A stretch of 64,000 bases of DNA from Bacteroidota bacterium (GTDB lineage: Bacteria > Bacteroidota > Bacteroidia > Chitinophagales > BACL12), in assembly GCA_016706865.1 (NCBI GenBank), contig JADJIS010000001.1, positions 682,001 to 746,000 on the forward strand, written 5' to 3'. The notes under the pieces were generated by a model. It did not search any database, had not been told where the DNA came from, and saw only the letters and a program-made list of their open reading frames with translations. The position numbers and the translations under genes were made by a program. Shown piece by piece: positions 27,438 to 37,565 of this stretch (its first letter is position 1; the number at the start of each line of letters is the position of its first letter).

Positions 27438-28008
27438 AATTTTGTTTTAATTCATTAAATTTAAATTTGTCAATAATAGTTAGTTGTCCGTCAATAGTTT
27501 TTCTAGCTAAAATTTCATGTTTACCATTTGAATTATCAAATATAAAAGCACCATCAACAATTGGCAAATAAATATCAAATAAATTTTTTATGCCATTTTT
27601 ATAACGTCTCTCTATTATTTCAGGTTCAATGTTATGTCCTCCTTCTGAAACCCGGATTTTTACGCGTTCTTTTGCCAATTCTACATTCTGTAACCAAAAA
27701 AAAATTAAGGTTACCGTATACCCTTTTTGTTTTGCCTGATTGATTTTATTATTGTAGCTTCTGGTGGAAAGTGTTGTTTCAAATGCGAAACTAACATTTT
27801 CTGAAAGTAGTTCATTTATTCTTGTCAGCATTATCCGACCGGCTTCAAATGATACTTTTTCTGGCTGGAATGGCGATAAACCTCGGGCAATCTCATCCGC
27901 ATTAACAAACTCATTACATTTAATAATTTCAGGTAAAATCGTAAAGGAGGCAGTAGTTTTACCGGCTCCGTTACAACCTGCAATTATGAAGAGGTTTTTG
28001 TCGCTCAT
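27424..28008 (-). CDS. Zeta-toxin family P-loop kinase-like protein
   Basis: A 194-residue P-loop protein with Walker A GCNGAGKTT at residues 11-19. Next come VNADEIARGLSPF, a zeta-type strand with conserved Asp, the LSENVSFAFETTLSTRSY segment typical of zeta/UDP-GlcNAc kinase relatives, and an RVKIRVSEGGHNIEPEIIERRY arm that supplies lid arginines. Zeta toxins phosphorylate UDP-GlcNAc to block wall synthesis, but stand-alone homologues in this subfamily are often housekeeping-like, so toxicity is unproven. It ends inside a 50-residue gene (27285-27437). It is divergent from the T9SS repeat protein at 28135. Confidence 0.82.
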   Translation of the reverse strand: MSDKNLFIIAGCNGAGKTTASFTILPEIIKCNEFVNADEIARGLSPFQPEKVSFEAGRIMLTRINELLSENVSFAFETTLSTRSYNNKINQAKQKGYTVTLIFFWLQNVELAKERVKIRVSEGGHNIEPEIIERRYKNGIKNLFDIYLPIVDGAFIFDNSNGKHEILARKTIDGQLTIIDKFKFNELKQNYDHS

Positions 28009-28134
28009 TGGGGTAAAGTTACGAAATTGTATTGTGGGTTTAAGGCCAAAGATTTCGGTCCTAAAATTGTCTTAGTATCAGAAAGTTTTAATATCAGTAA
28101 ATTAACTAATTTTATGGTCAGGAATAAATTTATT

Positions 28135-30086
28135 ATGGGAAAATTTATTTATGAGGTCATTTTTATTACTGTTTTACTTACTTTTCCAATTAATGTTTTT
28201 TGTCAATCTCCAAACATTCTTTGGCAAAATTCGATTGGGGGCTTAACCGAAGACAATTTAAGTTTATTTTTAGAAACAGAGGACAGTGGTTATGTTTTAG
28301 CAGGATCTTCCACTTCAATGATTTCAGGTGATAAAACAGTTGCTAATAATTTATATAATGATTATTGGATTGTCAGGGTTGATAGTTTATCGATCATTGA
28401 ATGGCAAAATGCGATCGGAGGAAACGGTAATGATATTTTAATGTCAATTATAGCAACTAGTGATGGAGGTTACTTTCTTGGCGGCTACTCTGACTCCGGA
28501 ATTAGCGGGGATAAAACGGAGGTGAATTTGGGAGATGATGATTTTTGGGTATTAAAACTGGACTCTGTAGGCCAAATTGAATGGCAAAATACCATAGGAG
28601 GAAATAGCATTGATGAATTATATACTGCGAAACAAACCTCAGATGGCGGATATATTCTTGGGGGTGAATCCATTTCAGACAGTTCATATGATAAGTCTGA
28701 AAACAATAAAGGATATTCTGATTGTTGGGTAGTGAAATTAGATTCCATAGGAAATATTATGTGGGAAAATTCTTATGGCGGAGGTGGAACAGAACATTTA
28801 TTTTCATTGGACCTCACAAATGATGGTGGGTTTATACTTGGTGCCTCATCACATTCTGGAATTACAGAAGACAAAAGCGAGATAGCTGTCGGGGCCGATG
28901 ATTATTGGATCATTAAATTGGATGCATTTGGAAATATAATTTGGGACAATACGATTGGTGGAAATTCCTGGGATTTTGTAAAATCAATAGTTACAACAGA
29001 GGATAACAATTATATTGTTTTAGGGTATTCCAAGTCAGGAATTTTTGGCGATAAAACAGAAGCCAGTGTTGAAGATGATTATTGGCTACTCAAATTGGAC
29101 TCAACCGGAAATATTTTATGGCAGCAAACAATTGGAGGAAGTGCGAGTGATATAGGGTGTTCAATTTCATTTAAAGATAATGGAAATTTTTAATTGGTGG
29201 TTATTCATTTTCAGGTATTTCAGGAGATAAAACAGATTCATTAAGAGGTGACACTGACTTTTGGATACTTGAATTAGATACACTTGGAAATATATTATGG
29301 GATAAAACTTTAGGTGGTGATGGAAAAGATTTAATTGGAAATTTTATTGAAACCAACGATGGAGGATATATGGTAGGTGGAGCAGGGTATTGCAATCTAA
29401 CAGGAGATATAACAGACCCGGGAAATGGATCTACTGATTATTGGTTAATAAAATTATGTGGCGATATTACAAATATTATTGACTCTTTGTGTGAAAACAC
29501 TTCCTATATTCTTCCTGATGGCAGCATTACATATGAACCCGGTGAATATACAGTAATATTGACAAATATTATGGGTTGTGATAGTGTAATTAACATAACT
29601 TTAAATACCCATCAGGTAGATCCCTCCATCTATATAGACGATGAAACGTTATTTGCATCAGACACTGGAGCACTAGAATATCACTGGATGGATTGTTCAA
29701 ACAAAGAATTAATTGAAGGGGCTGATACCTATTTTTACAGCCCAACTTTTTCAGGCAGTTATGCATTAATAATTACCGATGCATATAACTGTGTAGACAC
29801 CTCTGATTGTTATTCAATAATTGTGGATGATATTACCACTGGAAAATTGCCAAACAAATTGATAATTTATCCAAACCCTGCTAGTAATTATTTAATTATT
29901 GAAATAAATGATGAATTAATTAATGCAAAGGTTGAAATAATGAATATTGAAGGAAAATTGATATCTACCTCAAGCTTGTCGAGTATTAAAACTAAAATTC
30001 AGATTTCTGACTTTTCAAAGGGAATATATTATTTAAGAATTATAAAGAGTGATAGAATAAACACAGGTATTGTAATATTAAATTAG
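28135..30086 (+). CDS. T9SS-secreted repeat protein (GGN / DGGYxLGG repeats), frameshifted
   Basis: A 650-residue secreted protein when repaired. ATG 28135 gives signal peptide MGKFIYEVIFITVLLTFPINV ending FCQ (an ATG at 28114 is an alternative). Seven to eight repeats of about 58 residues follow, with the pattern DGGY-x-LGG, SG-x-x-GDKTE, DDYW-x-x-KLDS-x-G, I-x-W-x-(N/D)-x-IGGN, which reads as a beta-propeller-like solenoid. A Cys-containing region and a type A sorting domain (IYPNPASNYLII) end it. The frame breaks in a T5 run at 29187-29191; a sixth T joins DNGNF to LIGGYSFSGISGDKT, and the repaired gene is exactly 651 codons. The repeat continues on both sides, so the break is recent or a sequencing error. 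Confidence 0.78.
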
Positions 30087-30112
30087 ATATGGGCAACTGC
30101 AGATTTATTACT

Positions 30113-30405
30113 GCATGATAACTCGACTTCGCCCCTCAGTGGCAGGTGAAAACACCTGGCCACGGCGCGGGAGGAGCGATGGTCGTTTCGCTTTTGGTAT
30201 ACCGAAACTTTAATTCGAAGCAGAATTCTCCAATGCTACAAACTGCTCACAGCCCACTGTTAACTGTTGACTAGTTCAATCCGAAGCAGAATTCTCCAAT
30301 GCTACAACCTGCCCACTGCCCACTGTTAACTATTGACTAGTTCAATCCTAGCAAAAATCTCCAATGTTACAACCTGCCAACTGCCACTGCCTACTGCCAC
30401 TCCCC
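30113..30405. repeat. Dispersed intergenic repeat, copy B, with a 65-66-bp tandem part
   Basis: It starts with the same CTCGACTTCGCCC...GGCAGGTG-AAAA-CACCTGGCC hairpin block as at 27131, then runs into three tandem units of 65-66 bp (CAGAATTCTCCAATG words at 30221 and 30287, and a decayed form at 30352). Each unit ends in ACTGCCC, ACTGTTA and ACTATTG heptamers. It fills the gap between convergent genes and is free of ORFs. The tail of the 1606-residue CHAT gene starts at 30406. Confidence 0.8.
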
Positions 30406-33400
30406 CTACTCCGTCTCCAACCCCTTCAAAATCTTTTCCAACTCTCCATGCAACGACTTCAACTTCGGATTGTCGTAAAGGGCAAATAAAACACGAAACT
30501 TCATGAGAATATTCATTTTTTGGGTTTCTTCGCCGGAGGAAATGAATACTTGTTGGATGGAAGATATCACACTGTCGGTGGTGACTTTGGTGTTGCCGTT
30601 GGGGAATTTGTGGCCCTGACGTTGCAGGATGAATTTACACAACCAATACCTCGGCTCGTCCATAAGATCCCAGAAGGTTAACATATTGTCGAATACCTTG
30701 ATATTATTATACGACCATTCCAATTCGGAAATATCGGGTAACTCCACAGCATTTTTTGGTAATAATTCGTTTAACATAAATGCATTGCTGATGGAATACA
30801 TGGTATTGTCGACAGAGGATGATTTACCTAATTTAAATCCTTCCACATAATTAATAACTGCTTTTTGAATTAATTCGGTGCGTGCTTTGCCTGTGTGTAA
30901 TGATGCTAAAGTTTTATAGGCAGATCCTAATACATTATAAAGTGCATGTGAAGTAATAATTTTATTAAGACTTTCTACTTTACTAATTACTTTTTTAATC
31001 TCTTTTATTGCATCAGGTGATTTTAGAAAATAATTAATTTTTAATCTCGAATATTCCACATAAGAACCTAAATTAAAATCGTTGCTGTTTTTTTCAAAAT
31101 ATCCGGAAAAGTATTCGAGACTGGTTTTTTCTTCTCCGATTCGGTTGTAGAAAATTGCAACCAATTCAGTGAGTTGATTTAGGGAGATGTTGGAGGATTT
31201 TGCTCCATTGAGTATAAAATCAAACTCTTGTATGTAACCTTGTTTCTGAGCTTCGGAATAATTGGCACCTATTTTATTAATTAAATTCTCCAGATCCAAT
31301 TTAACTTGTTCTATTACATAATATTTTTTATCATCAACCTTTTTTTCCGAACTTAATTTTTTCAGCGTATAAAATTGATCGCCATAACATTGATAGGCTC
31401 CCCAGGTGTTGCTGTAAGGATATTTTTCGTAACAATTGCGTCTTGCATTTCTTATGGCATCACCGAAATTATATCCTGATAACATTCCGTTATAAAAATC
31501 GGTGGTGAATTCCATTGCGGCCACATCGTTTATTGCCCAACCGGCAGCGACAACCACTTTTACACCCATTTCAATTAATTGAGTGCCCAAATTTGCAGCG
31601 AGTTTATATCTGGATCGCGAAGCAGCTTCTGCAACATCACTAGTATTTCCCAGGTGACAACAATTTATAAATACGAGTTCGGGAATACTGCTTAATTGCT
31701 CTATTTCTTTTGTGGTGAGAAATACTTTATTTCCAATTACCATTCCCGACAGATCGGGATTTTCTTCATTAAATAATCCATGTGCCGCCAGATGTATAAT
31801 TTTATAATCGGAACGGAACATTTTTTTAATGATGGTGCTTGAGCTATCATTTAAACTAGAAGTAGTTTCATATCCGATCTTAGATAATAAATTATTTACC
31901 ATTTCCGCTTCTGCCGCTGCACCTGTTAAGGATGGTAAATAATTTCCGGTATCAGGATTACCAATTACCAATGCTCGATTTGCCAAGGTATAATTTACAC
32001 CCGGACGAAACTCATCCGTAGATAACTGACGAATCATTCCAACCTGTGTTGAAAGTGGTGATGATTGCACGGAAATATCCTGCAACATCTCCCATGGATA
32101 GCCGGCAGTGGTTTTATCCAGTATCAATAATAAATTTTGCTGATTGCGCACAGCCATTTTAAAATCATTCGGAATTAATAATTCGAAAATGGATTTAGCT
32201 AATTCCGTGTCCCAATTTTGTTTGGTGGAAATTTCTTTAATTAATGTTTCAATAATTTCTTTACTGCAGAATAATCTTCTCACTTCCTCACGTGCAGTTC
32301 CCATAGATGAACTGAAGGTAAATACACTCGTGCGTGAACCATTTTCATTGTATACATAATCACTTTGAATGGTAATACGCTGCCACCAATCAACATTATT
32401 TTCAAAATTCAATCGTTTTCTGCTGCCGATCAGTTTTTGCAATTTAGGTTCAAAAATGAATTTTGATCTCGTAGTATTTTTTAACAGATCAAGACATATT
32501 AATGCTTGTAATGCCCTGTCCTCATATATTTCAATAAATTCAATTTTATCAATTGTCGGCCAAACTTTATCTCCATTTATGCGAATAGTTTCATTTGCTT
32601 TCTGCACTCCGGAAATAATTGCCTTAATTGCTGTCTCCACACTCAAGCCAGCATAACCACAACCTAAAAGCAATGAACTAATTCCGAGTGTATTAGAAGT
32701 TCCTACATCTTTTTTATTAAATGAACATAAATATTCTATCACACCTTGTTTAACGGTTTCTTCTAATTGATATCCTGAAAGTTTTTCGGTTTTGCCCATA
32801 CCAACTATCAGTGCACCTAAAGGTTTGCTATTGGGATTATTAAAATATTTACTCTCGCCGATATTTCCGGGATAATTTCCGGTGGCCAATCTTTTACTTA
32901 ATAAACTATTAAAATATTGATCCACCACTTTTTCCGCACTCATAATTCCGTCGCTGCGCAAATGGCCAACAAGAATAGGATAGGTTGCATATCGCAGATC
33001 ACCACATTTCATTTCTATGGTAATTGGAGGATAAATATCTTCATTCTCCATTTCGGATTTTGTGGCACCTATCATTACATTTTCCAGATTCTCCAGTGTA
33101 ATTTCTTCCACTAATTCTTCCGGCATATCAAATACCGGTTTTTCTCCGCGGGAAATTGGCGGATGTTTACTCAGGAGATTTGTTTTTCCCTGTTTTAATA
33201 TCTCTCTTAAACCATCAAAAATATCCGGTTCGTTTGCAAGATCTCCGTGACCGACATTGGTGTAATAAACACGATCATTTTCTTTTATTTCTTTGGGTAT
33301 TCCGGTATCCCAGGTCACAGATCCATCACCATATGGAGTTCCTGTAAATATTAATTTATCCTCGTTTCCAGAGTGAACATTATAATAAAATCCGTTTACG

Positions 33401-35226
33401 GTCTTGTCACTTTTACCTGCGACATAAATAAAATTTTTATCATTATAAATATCATTATTAAATGCCTTTACCTTTTTGTGAAAAGCGGTAAATTTTTTCA
33501 AGGTACCATCATCCGGTATCGGCCAGTTAACGGAAATAAAATGTTCTTTCATTTTCTTCCATGTGGCATTATCCGTAAAATCATGTACGGAAGTATCAAT
33601 AGGGAGCAGACTTAAAATACCATCGTATTTACTGAATACTTTTAATAATTCTTCTTTCGTGTGAAAACGATCCAGATTCGCGAGTTGTTTTAATCGTCCG
33701 CCTTTTCCAACAAGTATTTCCGGAATTAAATAGGAACCACCCAACGGAGAACCTAAAAATAAAACTTTATAGTCAGCAAATGTTATTATTTGTTTCCAGG
33801 TGGAATCTTTATAATTATCAATAAATTCGCGCAACACCAATCCGCCCATACTGTGTGCAACAAGTTTAATTGTTTTACCGGGTGCTTTTGTTAAGATCTT
33901 TGTGATATAGGTATTTAATTTATCGGCTTCTCCCTTCATATTTAATCGCCAATCGTAGGGAAATACGGCAACATCATATTCATTATCAAATTCCTTTTTA
34001 AATTTTGTATAAAATCTACCGATAAGAGAAGTTGCCTTCACATTGGATGCTTCCACGGGAAGATCCATCATTTTTCCGAGCGCAATTTTTAGCAGATCCA
34101 AATAAATTTCATCATTATTTTTTGAAATATTAGAACCTAAAATTCCCGGAATAAATACAATTACCGGTTTTTTTCCACTTACTTCCTCCGGTCTTAAATT
34201 ACCAAAAATAACTCCGCGTTCCGCATTTTTCGGCAAGGTTCTGTCGAAGGATTCGAAGCCCGGAGCGATGGTATTAAGAGGAGCATTTATCGCATTTTTT
34301 GTCGCCTCCTGCGTTTCCTGATTTGCGAAATAGGAAAAATGATTTACCTCTGAACCTTCATGATAATAATATCCGATATTTTGTTTGCGGAATAATCCCC
34401 GCGACATACTTTTTGTATCAACTATCCAATCATTTTTTCCGAGATAAAATAATTTTGTGATGATGGTAATAATTGCTTTCGGTTTAAAAGCAATTTTATT
34501 ATTTCCTGCAATCACATGCAAACTTCCATTTATTTCCTCCTGCGGATGATTGAGCGCTTCAATAAATTGCGAGTTGGGATTCATCGCGTATAATCCGGGC
34601 AAAATATCCGGACGCGCCTTACAGGCCAATACATCAGCCAATAATTTTTTAAATGCCGTAAGAATTGGAGAAGTAGTGCCGCCAAATGCCATATTAATTC
34701 CGTTGATCAGCACATTCAGGTAAGTATCCAAACGCGTGCTGCACAAGGTTGTTCCGGCAGCCGGACAAGCAATACGAATATATTTTTCGATGGTAATTTG
34801 TCTTGCGCTGATCTCCGTTTCAAATTTCTGAATTGTTTTTTCCCCGAAATCCGAAATCATGAGTTCGCGATGTTCCGGCAGAAATCCTGGTTTCTGGATG
34901 TCACAATACTTTGCAATAATTTCTCCCACTAATCCCCCGCGACTGGTAGAAATAATATGCAAACTCACATTTTTCGGCAACCATTTAATTACTTCAATCG
35001 CGTTTTCAAAAGGTGATTTTGTTAAAGTTTGATGCTCCAGTGCTAAAATTCTATCACCATAAATATTTTTTAAATTCTCCCACAAACCAAACTGTTTAAA
35101 TTCCACCATTTTGTGAAAGGAATTATTTAACGACGCCGTAGTTCCGTGAATCAATAATAAATAAGGCAAAGCACTTTCCTTCAGCTGACTAGTAACCTTA
35201 CTCGTCCTAAATTCCCCCATCCACAA
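30406..35226 (-). CDS. Giant protein with two alpha/beta hydrolase domains and a C-terminal CHAT (caspase-like) protease
   Basis: A 1606-residue multidomain protein. Domain 1 (about residues 20-330) is a hydrolase with LLLIHGTTASLN and nucleophile elbow Ser95 in STSRGG. Domain 2 (about 350-690) is lecithin:cholesterol-acyltransferase/lipase-like: VIVFIPGILGSN, oxyanion region, then HSMGG with Ser459. About 700-1000 is a large region I cannot assign. The CHAT domain (about 1090-1310) has the dyad His1149 (HLAAHGLF) and Cys1190 (INCCHLG), preceded by GYPWEMLQDISVQ and ended by WGAYQCYGD. The last 280 residues are helical, possibly TPR-like. CHAT enzymes cut protein partners in defence or death pathways, and lipases attack membranes, so a bipartite effector is plausible. 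It overlaps the gene at 35207 by 20 nt. No signal peptide is seen, so it is probably cytoplasmic. Confidence 0.85.
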   Translation of the reverse strand: MWMGEFRTSKVTSQLKESALPYLLLIHGTTASLNNSFHKMVEFKQFGLWENLKNIYGDRILALEHQTLTKSPFENAIEVIKWLPKNVSLHIISTSRGGLVGEIIAKYCDIQKPGFLPEHRELMISDFGEKTIQKFETEISARQITIEKYIRIACPAAGTTLCSTRLDTYLNVLINGINMAFGGTTSPILTAFKKLLADVLACKARPDILPGLYAMNPNSQFIEALNHPQEEINGSLHVIAGNNKIAFKPKAIITIITKLFYLGKNDWIVDTKSMSRGLFRKQNIGYYYHEGSEVNHFSYFANQETQEATKNAINAPLNTIAPGFESFDRTLPKNAERGVIFGNLRPEEVSGKKPVIVFIPGILGSNISKNNDEIYLDLLKIALGKMMDLPVEASNVKATSLIGRFYTKFKKEFDNEYDVAVFPYDWRLNMKGEADKLNTYITKILTKAPGKTIKLVAHSMGGLVLREFIDNYKDSTWKQIITFADYKVLFLGSPLGGSYLIPEILVGKGGRLKQLANLDRFHTKEELLKVFSKYDGILSLLPIDTSVHDFTDNATWKKMKEHFISVNWPIPDDGTLKKFTAFHKKVKAFNNDIYNDKNFIYVAGKSDKTVNGFYYNVHSGNEDKLIFTGTPYGDGSVTWDTGIPKEIKENDRVYYTNVGHGDLANEPDIFDGLREILKQGKTNLLSKHPPISRGEKPVFDMPEELVEEITLENLENVMIGATKSEMENEDIYPPITIEMKCGDLRYATYPILVGHLRSDGIMSAEKVVDQYFNSLLSKRLATGNYPGNIGESKYFNNPNSKPLGALIVGMGKTEKLSGYQLEETVKQGVIEYLCSFNKKDVGTSNTLGISSLLLGCGYAGLSVETAIKAIISGVQKANETIRINGDKVWPTIDKIEFIEIYEDRALQALICLDLLKNTTRSKFIFEPKLQKLIGSRKRLNFENNVDWWQRITIQSDYVYNENGSRTSVFTFSSSMGTAREEVRRLFCSKEIIETLIKEISTKQNWDTELAKSIFELLIPNDFKMAVRNQQNLLLILDKTTAGYPWEMLQDISVQSSPLSTQVGMIRQLSTDEFRPGVNYTLANRALVIGNPDTGNYLPSLTGAAAEAEMVNNLLSKIGYETTSSLNDSSSTIIKKMFRSDYKIIHLAAHGLFNEENPDLSGMVIGNKVFLTTKEIEQLSSIPELVFINCCHLGNTSDVAEAASRSRYKLAANLGTQLIEMGVKVVVAAGWAINDVAAMEFTTDFYNGMLSGYNFGDAIRNARRNCYEKYPYSNTWGAYQCYGDQFYTLKKLSSEKKVDDKKYYVIEQVKLDLENLINKIGANYSEAQKQGYIQEFDFILNGAKSSNISLNQLTELVAIFYNRIGEEKTSLEYFSGYFEKNSNDFNLGSYVEYSRLKINYFLKSPDAIKEIKKVISKVESLNKIITSHALYNVLGSAYKTLASLHTGKARTELIQKAVINYVEGFKLGKSSSVDNTMYSISNAFMLNELLPKNAVELPDISELEWSYNNIKVFDNMLTFWDLMDEPRYWLCKFILQRQGHKFPNGNTKVTTDSVISSIQQVFISSGEETQKMNILMKFRVLFALYDNPKLKSLHGELEKILKGLETE

Positions 35227-35662
35227 AAAACAAGCCCGGTGCAGGCTGAATTTTATTATCCAAAATCTCCGCCGATTTTTTCACAACCGGCCCCGTAATA
35301 TTCCCTTTAGGTTTAAAAATTTTAAATACTTTGAGCACAACATTTTTTAATCCGCCACGATCATCACTCCCAAACGAAATCGAGGTCGGAATCTCCATAA
35401 TTCCATCATCAAAACCCCTGGAGGCAGGCATTCTGTCATGCTGTAAAATGATTGGCAACTCGCCTACGGTGCCCATCCAAAAGGTGTCATCTTCGAATTG
35501 GATTTCTGCGATTTCGTCGTCGTCTCCTTCCGCAACAATAACATTACCTCCGTCGCGCATTTCCGTTAAAAGCACAGCATGCTGTACATCGTAACCATCA
35601 ATTTCCTCTTCAATGGAGGAGTTAGTAATATTAAATCCTGAGAGTTTAAATTGTCGTGTCAT
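35207..35662 (-). CDS. Unknown 151-residue partner overlapping the CHAT/hydrolase gene
   Basis: A small acidic protein, no signal peptide, with a run of acidic residues (EGDDDEIAEIQFEDD) and a Gly-rich tail ending FFVDGGI. It is the first gene of a two-gene unit; its last 20 nt overlap the start of the giant gene, so the two are translated together and probably in a fixed ratio. Nothing in it matches a family I know. A plausible role is an activator or inhibitor, or the ligand that the CHAT protease cuts, as in other CHAT modules where a small neighbour is the substrate; this is inference from context only. Confidence 0.7.
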   Translation of the reverse strand: MTRQFKLSGFNITNSSIEEEIDGYDVQHAVLLTEMRDGGNVIVAEGDDDEIAEIQFEDDTFWMGTVGELPIILQHDRMPASRGFDDGIMEIPTSISFGSDDRGGLKNVVLKVFKIFKPKGNITGPVVKKSAEILDNKIQPAPGLFFVDGGI

Positions 35663-35962
35663 TTAGTTTTATTTTATAGTTAGTTTGATAAAAAATACAG
35701 GTAAATGGTTGTATGTATGAAAAGTAAATTTACTTTTCCTGCTAGGAATTTCCAAATAAAAATATTAATATTATTTTATTATAAATGCAATGATGTCACA
35801 AATGCTAAGAATTGCAGAAAATTATGTTTTTTATAAATATTTTGGATTTAATTTATATTTTAAGTGGGGGATTACTTAAAAATAGGGAATGGGATTATGG
35901 ATTTGGTAATATGAAGGGTAATTGCCTCAATTAATATCCCTTCAGGGTGGAAAATATTTATT
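35663..35962. other. 300-bp AT-rich intergenic region without a recognisable gene
   Basis: Between the CHAT operon and the unknown two-gene operon. No ORF, tandem repeat or terminator hairpin stands out. It must carry the promoter of the 151-residue gene (minus strand) and the 3' end of the 35963 gene, which converge neither on nor from each other. Confidence 0.5.
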
Positions 35963-36766
35963 TTATAAATTTATTGCAGCTAAGATTTCCTCAACATGCG
36001 CATCACTGCTACCTCTAAAAGGCCGAGTTGTTACAATAATCATTGTATTATTAAGCTGCTCTATTGTTCTTACTCTGTTATCATACCTATGTAAAATATC
36101 TGTTTTTAATCCCGTTCTAAATGGTTCCCACCAATATTCATTTGTTAAAACGATACAGTATTTTGGATTTAATTCTTCAATTTCTTTTCTGACTAATTCG
36201 ATAGCAAATTCTAGTTGAAGACTTTTAATATAGGAATCTGGATTACCTCTTAAAGGTGCAATTTTATATAAGTTCGACCAAACCATTTTCCTGGCCCATT
36301 CAAATGAATCAGGTCCAAATGCATAACATGCAGAAATCAATTTATAAGTAACATTCCAAAAAAATGAGCGGAAAGTTAAATAGTCCATTTTTTCATAAAA
36401 TTTCTGTGCATCGAGTGTATCAGCATATTTATGATAAGTAGATGCTGACCAATGAACATTTACCCAATCCAAAGGGCAATGGCTTTTCGGCTCATAAAAT
36501 TCATTTGAAAAGGCAATACTTTCTTTAACACGATCTTTAATATCCTCTGCCTTCTCATTTAATTTAAACGACGCGCCCCAACCATTTAGAGCTTGGCCAT
36601 AAATAATGAAATCACATTTATCTCCTGGTTTCACTCCGAATGATGGATAGAAATTTACGTATCCTGTTTCGGATTTTTCAGGAGATTTTTGAATGAAGTT
36701 GATTATTTGGTTTGTGAATAGTTGGTCGTATTTTGGGGAGAGTTTGTTGTAAATAGGCGCATTCAT
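35963..36766 (-). CDS. Unknown 267-residue protein, possibly UDG-fold, first analogue in a two-gene accessory operon
   Basis: A soluble protein with no signal peptide. The block DFIIYGQALNGWG (about residues 52-64) resembles the motif A of uracil-DNA-glycosylase-like folds (GQ/GEAPG types), and the end VTTRPFRGSSDAHVEEI has the position and shape of their final His/Pro-Ser motif. The middle contains many aromatic residues (FFWNVTYKL, SFEWARKMVW). This is a motif resemblance only, and the active-site Asp/His are not confirmed. The upstream gene (36781) ends 14 nt before its start, so the pair is co-transcribed. Neither gene resembles housekeeping functions, and both look accessory. Confidence 0.62.
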   Translation of the reverse strand: MNAPIYNKLSPKYDQLFTNQIINFIQKSPEKSETGYVNFYPSFGVKPGDKCDFIIYGQALNGWGASFKLNEKAEDIKDRVKESIAFSNEFYEPKSHCPLDWVNVHWSASTYHKYADTLDAQKFYEKMDYLTFRSFFWNVTYKLISACYAFGPDSFEWARKMVWSNLYKIAPLRGNPDSYIKSLQLEFAIELVRKEIEELNPKYCIVLTNEYWWEPFRTGLKTDILHRYDNRVRTIEQLNNTMIIVTTRPFRGSSDAHVEEILAAINL

Positions 36767-36780
36767 AAGATGTAATTAAA

Positions 36781-37323
36781 TTAATTTGAAGCTTGCCAAG
36801 CGCTTTCAATCATCCAAAAATACTTAAGTTCTTGTTTTTGCTGAATTATTCTTAGTGCATCAATTACCTCGAAGTAATCCTTTTCAGTAAGGTTAGTCCA
36901 GGCTGTATCAGCAACATTGAGTTTTGTAAGTTTCTTATTTTTTTTAAACAACGCTGCTAACAAGATCCTATCAACCGGAGGATGTGCAAATTCAGAAAGA
37001 CTTGAAGTAGGGTTTCCTAAAATGTGATAAGTCTTGATGTAGATGGCAATTATTTTAGCTGCGCGGCCATATTGTTCTCTTTTATCTTCTGGTTTAAGAG
37101 TGAGTGATTTGAGAATTTTGTGCGCCATTTCAGAGTGCCATTTATCAAAATCATTAACTGACAAATTTTTATGTTCCAACCTTTGCACTTTGGTATGTAG
37201 TTGTGCTGTTTCAATTGCCAAGGCAATTGTATTTGTATTAGTAAAATTGCGTTGCACAGCTCTCGCAGCGGTCCAGACCGCAAAGTTGTGCTTGTGGGTT
37301 TCGATGGTGTAGAGGGATTGCAT
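36781..37323 (-). CDS. Unknown 180-residue protein in the same operon
   Basis: A helical, charged, soluble protein. It starts with HKHNFAVWTAARAVQRNFTN, an arrangement of His, Trp and Arg that recurs in uncharacterised proteins next to nuclease-like genes as I remember them. No catalytic motif was identified, and no signal peptide or membrane segment. It is the upstream gene of the pair with 35963. Its role is unknown; a binding partner of the 267-residue protein is the simplest guess. Confidence 0.6.
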   Translation of the reverse strand: MQSLYTIETHKHNFAVWTAARAVQRNFTNTNTIALAIETAQLHTKVQRLEHKNLSVNDFDKWHSEMAHKILKSLTLKPEDKREQYGRAAKIIAIYIKTYHILGNPTSSLSEFAHPPVDRILLAALFKKNKKLTKLNVADTAWTNLTEKDYFEVIDALRIIQQKQELKYFWMIESAWQASN

Positions 37324-37424
37324 AAAATAATGTAATAGAAATTGTATTATTTACAAATTTAGTTAATACTTAACTAGGAAAGCAAAATCGTAAAAGGAAC
37401 AGTGTGAGATTACATAAAATTCAT

Positions 37425-37432
37425 TAGATTTG
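37425..37432 (+). promoter_or_regulatory. Possible Bacteroidota -7 promoter element
   Basis: TAGATTTG fits TAnnTTTG and lies 133 bp upstream of the small lipoprotein start at 37566. No TTG -33 box at the expected place, so only weak support. Confidence 0.3.
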
Positions 37433-37565
37433 TGTTAAACAACACAACCAACAGTTATAACCTGAAACCATTTTGAAATAATATATGTAAAAGCACTTCA
37501 GTAAACCTTTCCTAGCAGGTCCTGATTGTAAATTTGATGGTTTTAAAATTAAACATCTACCTACA

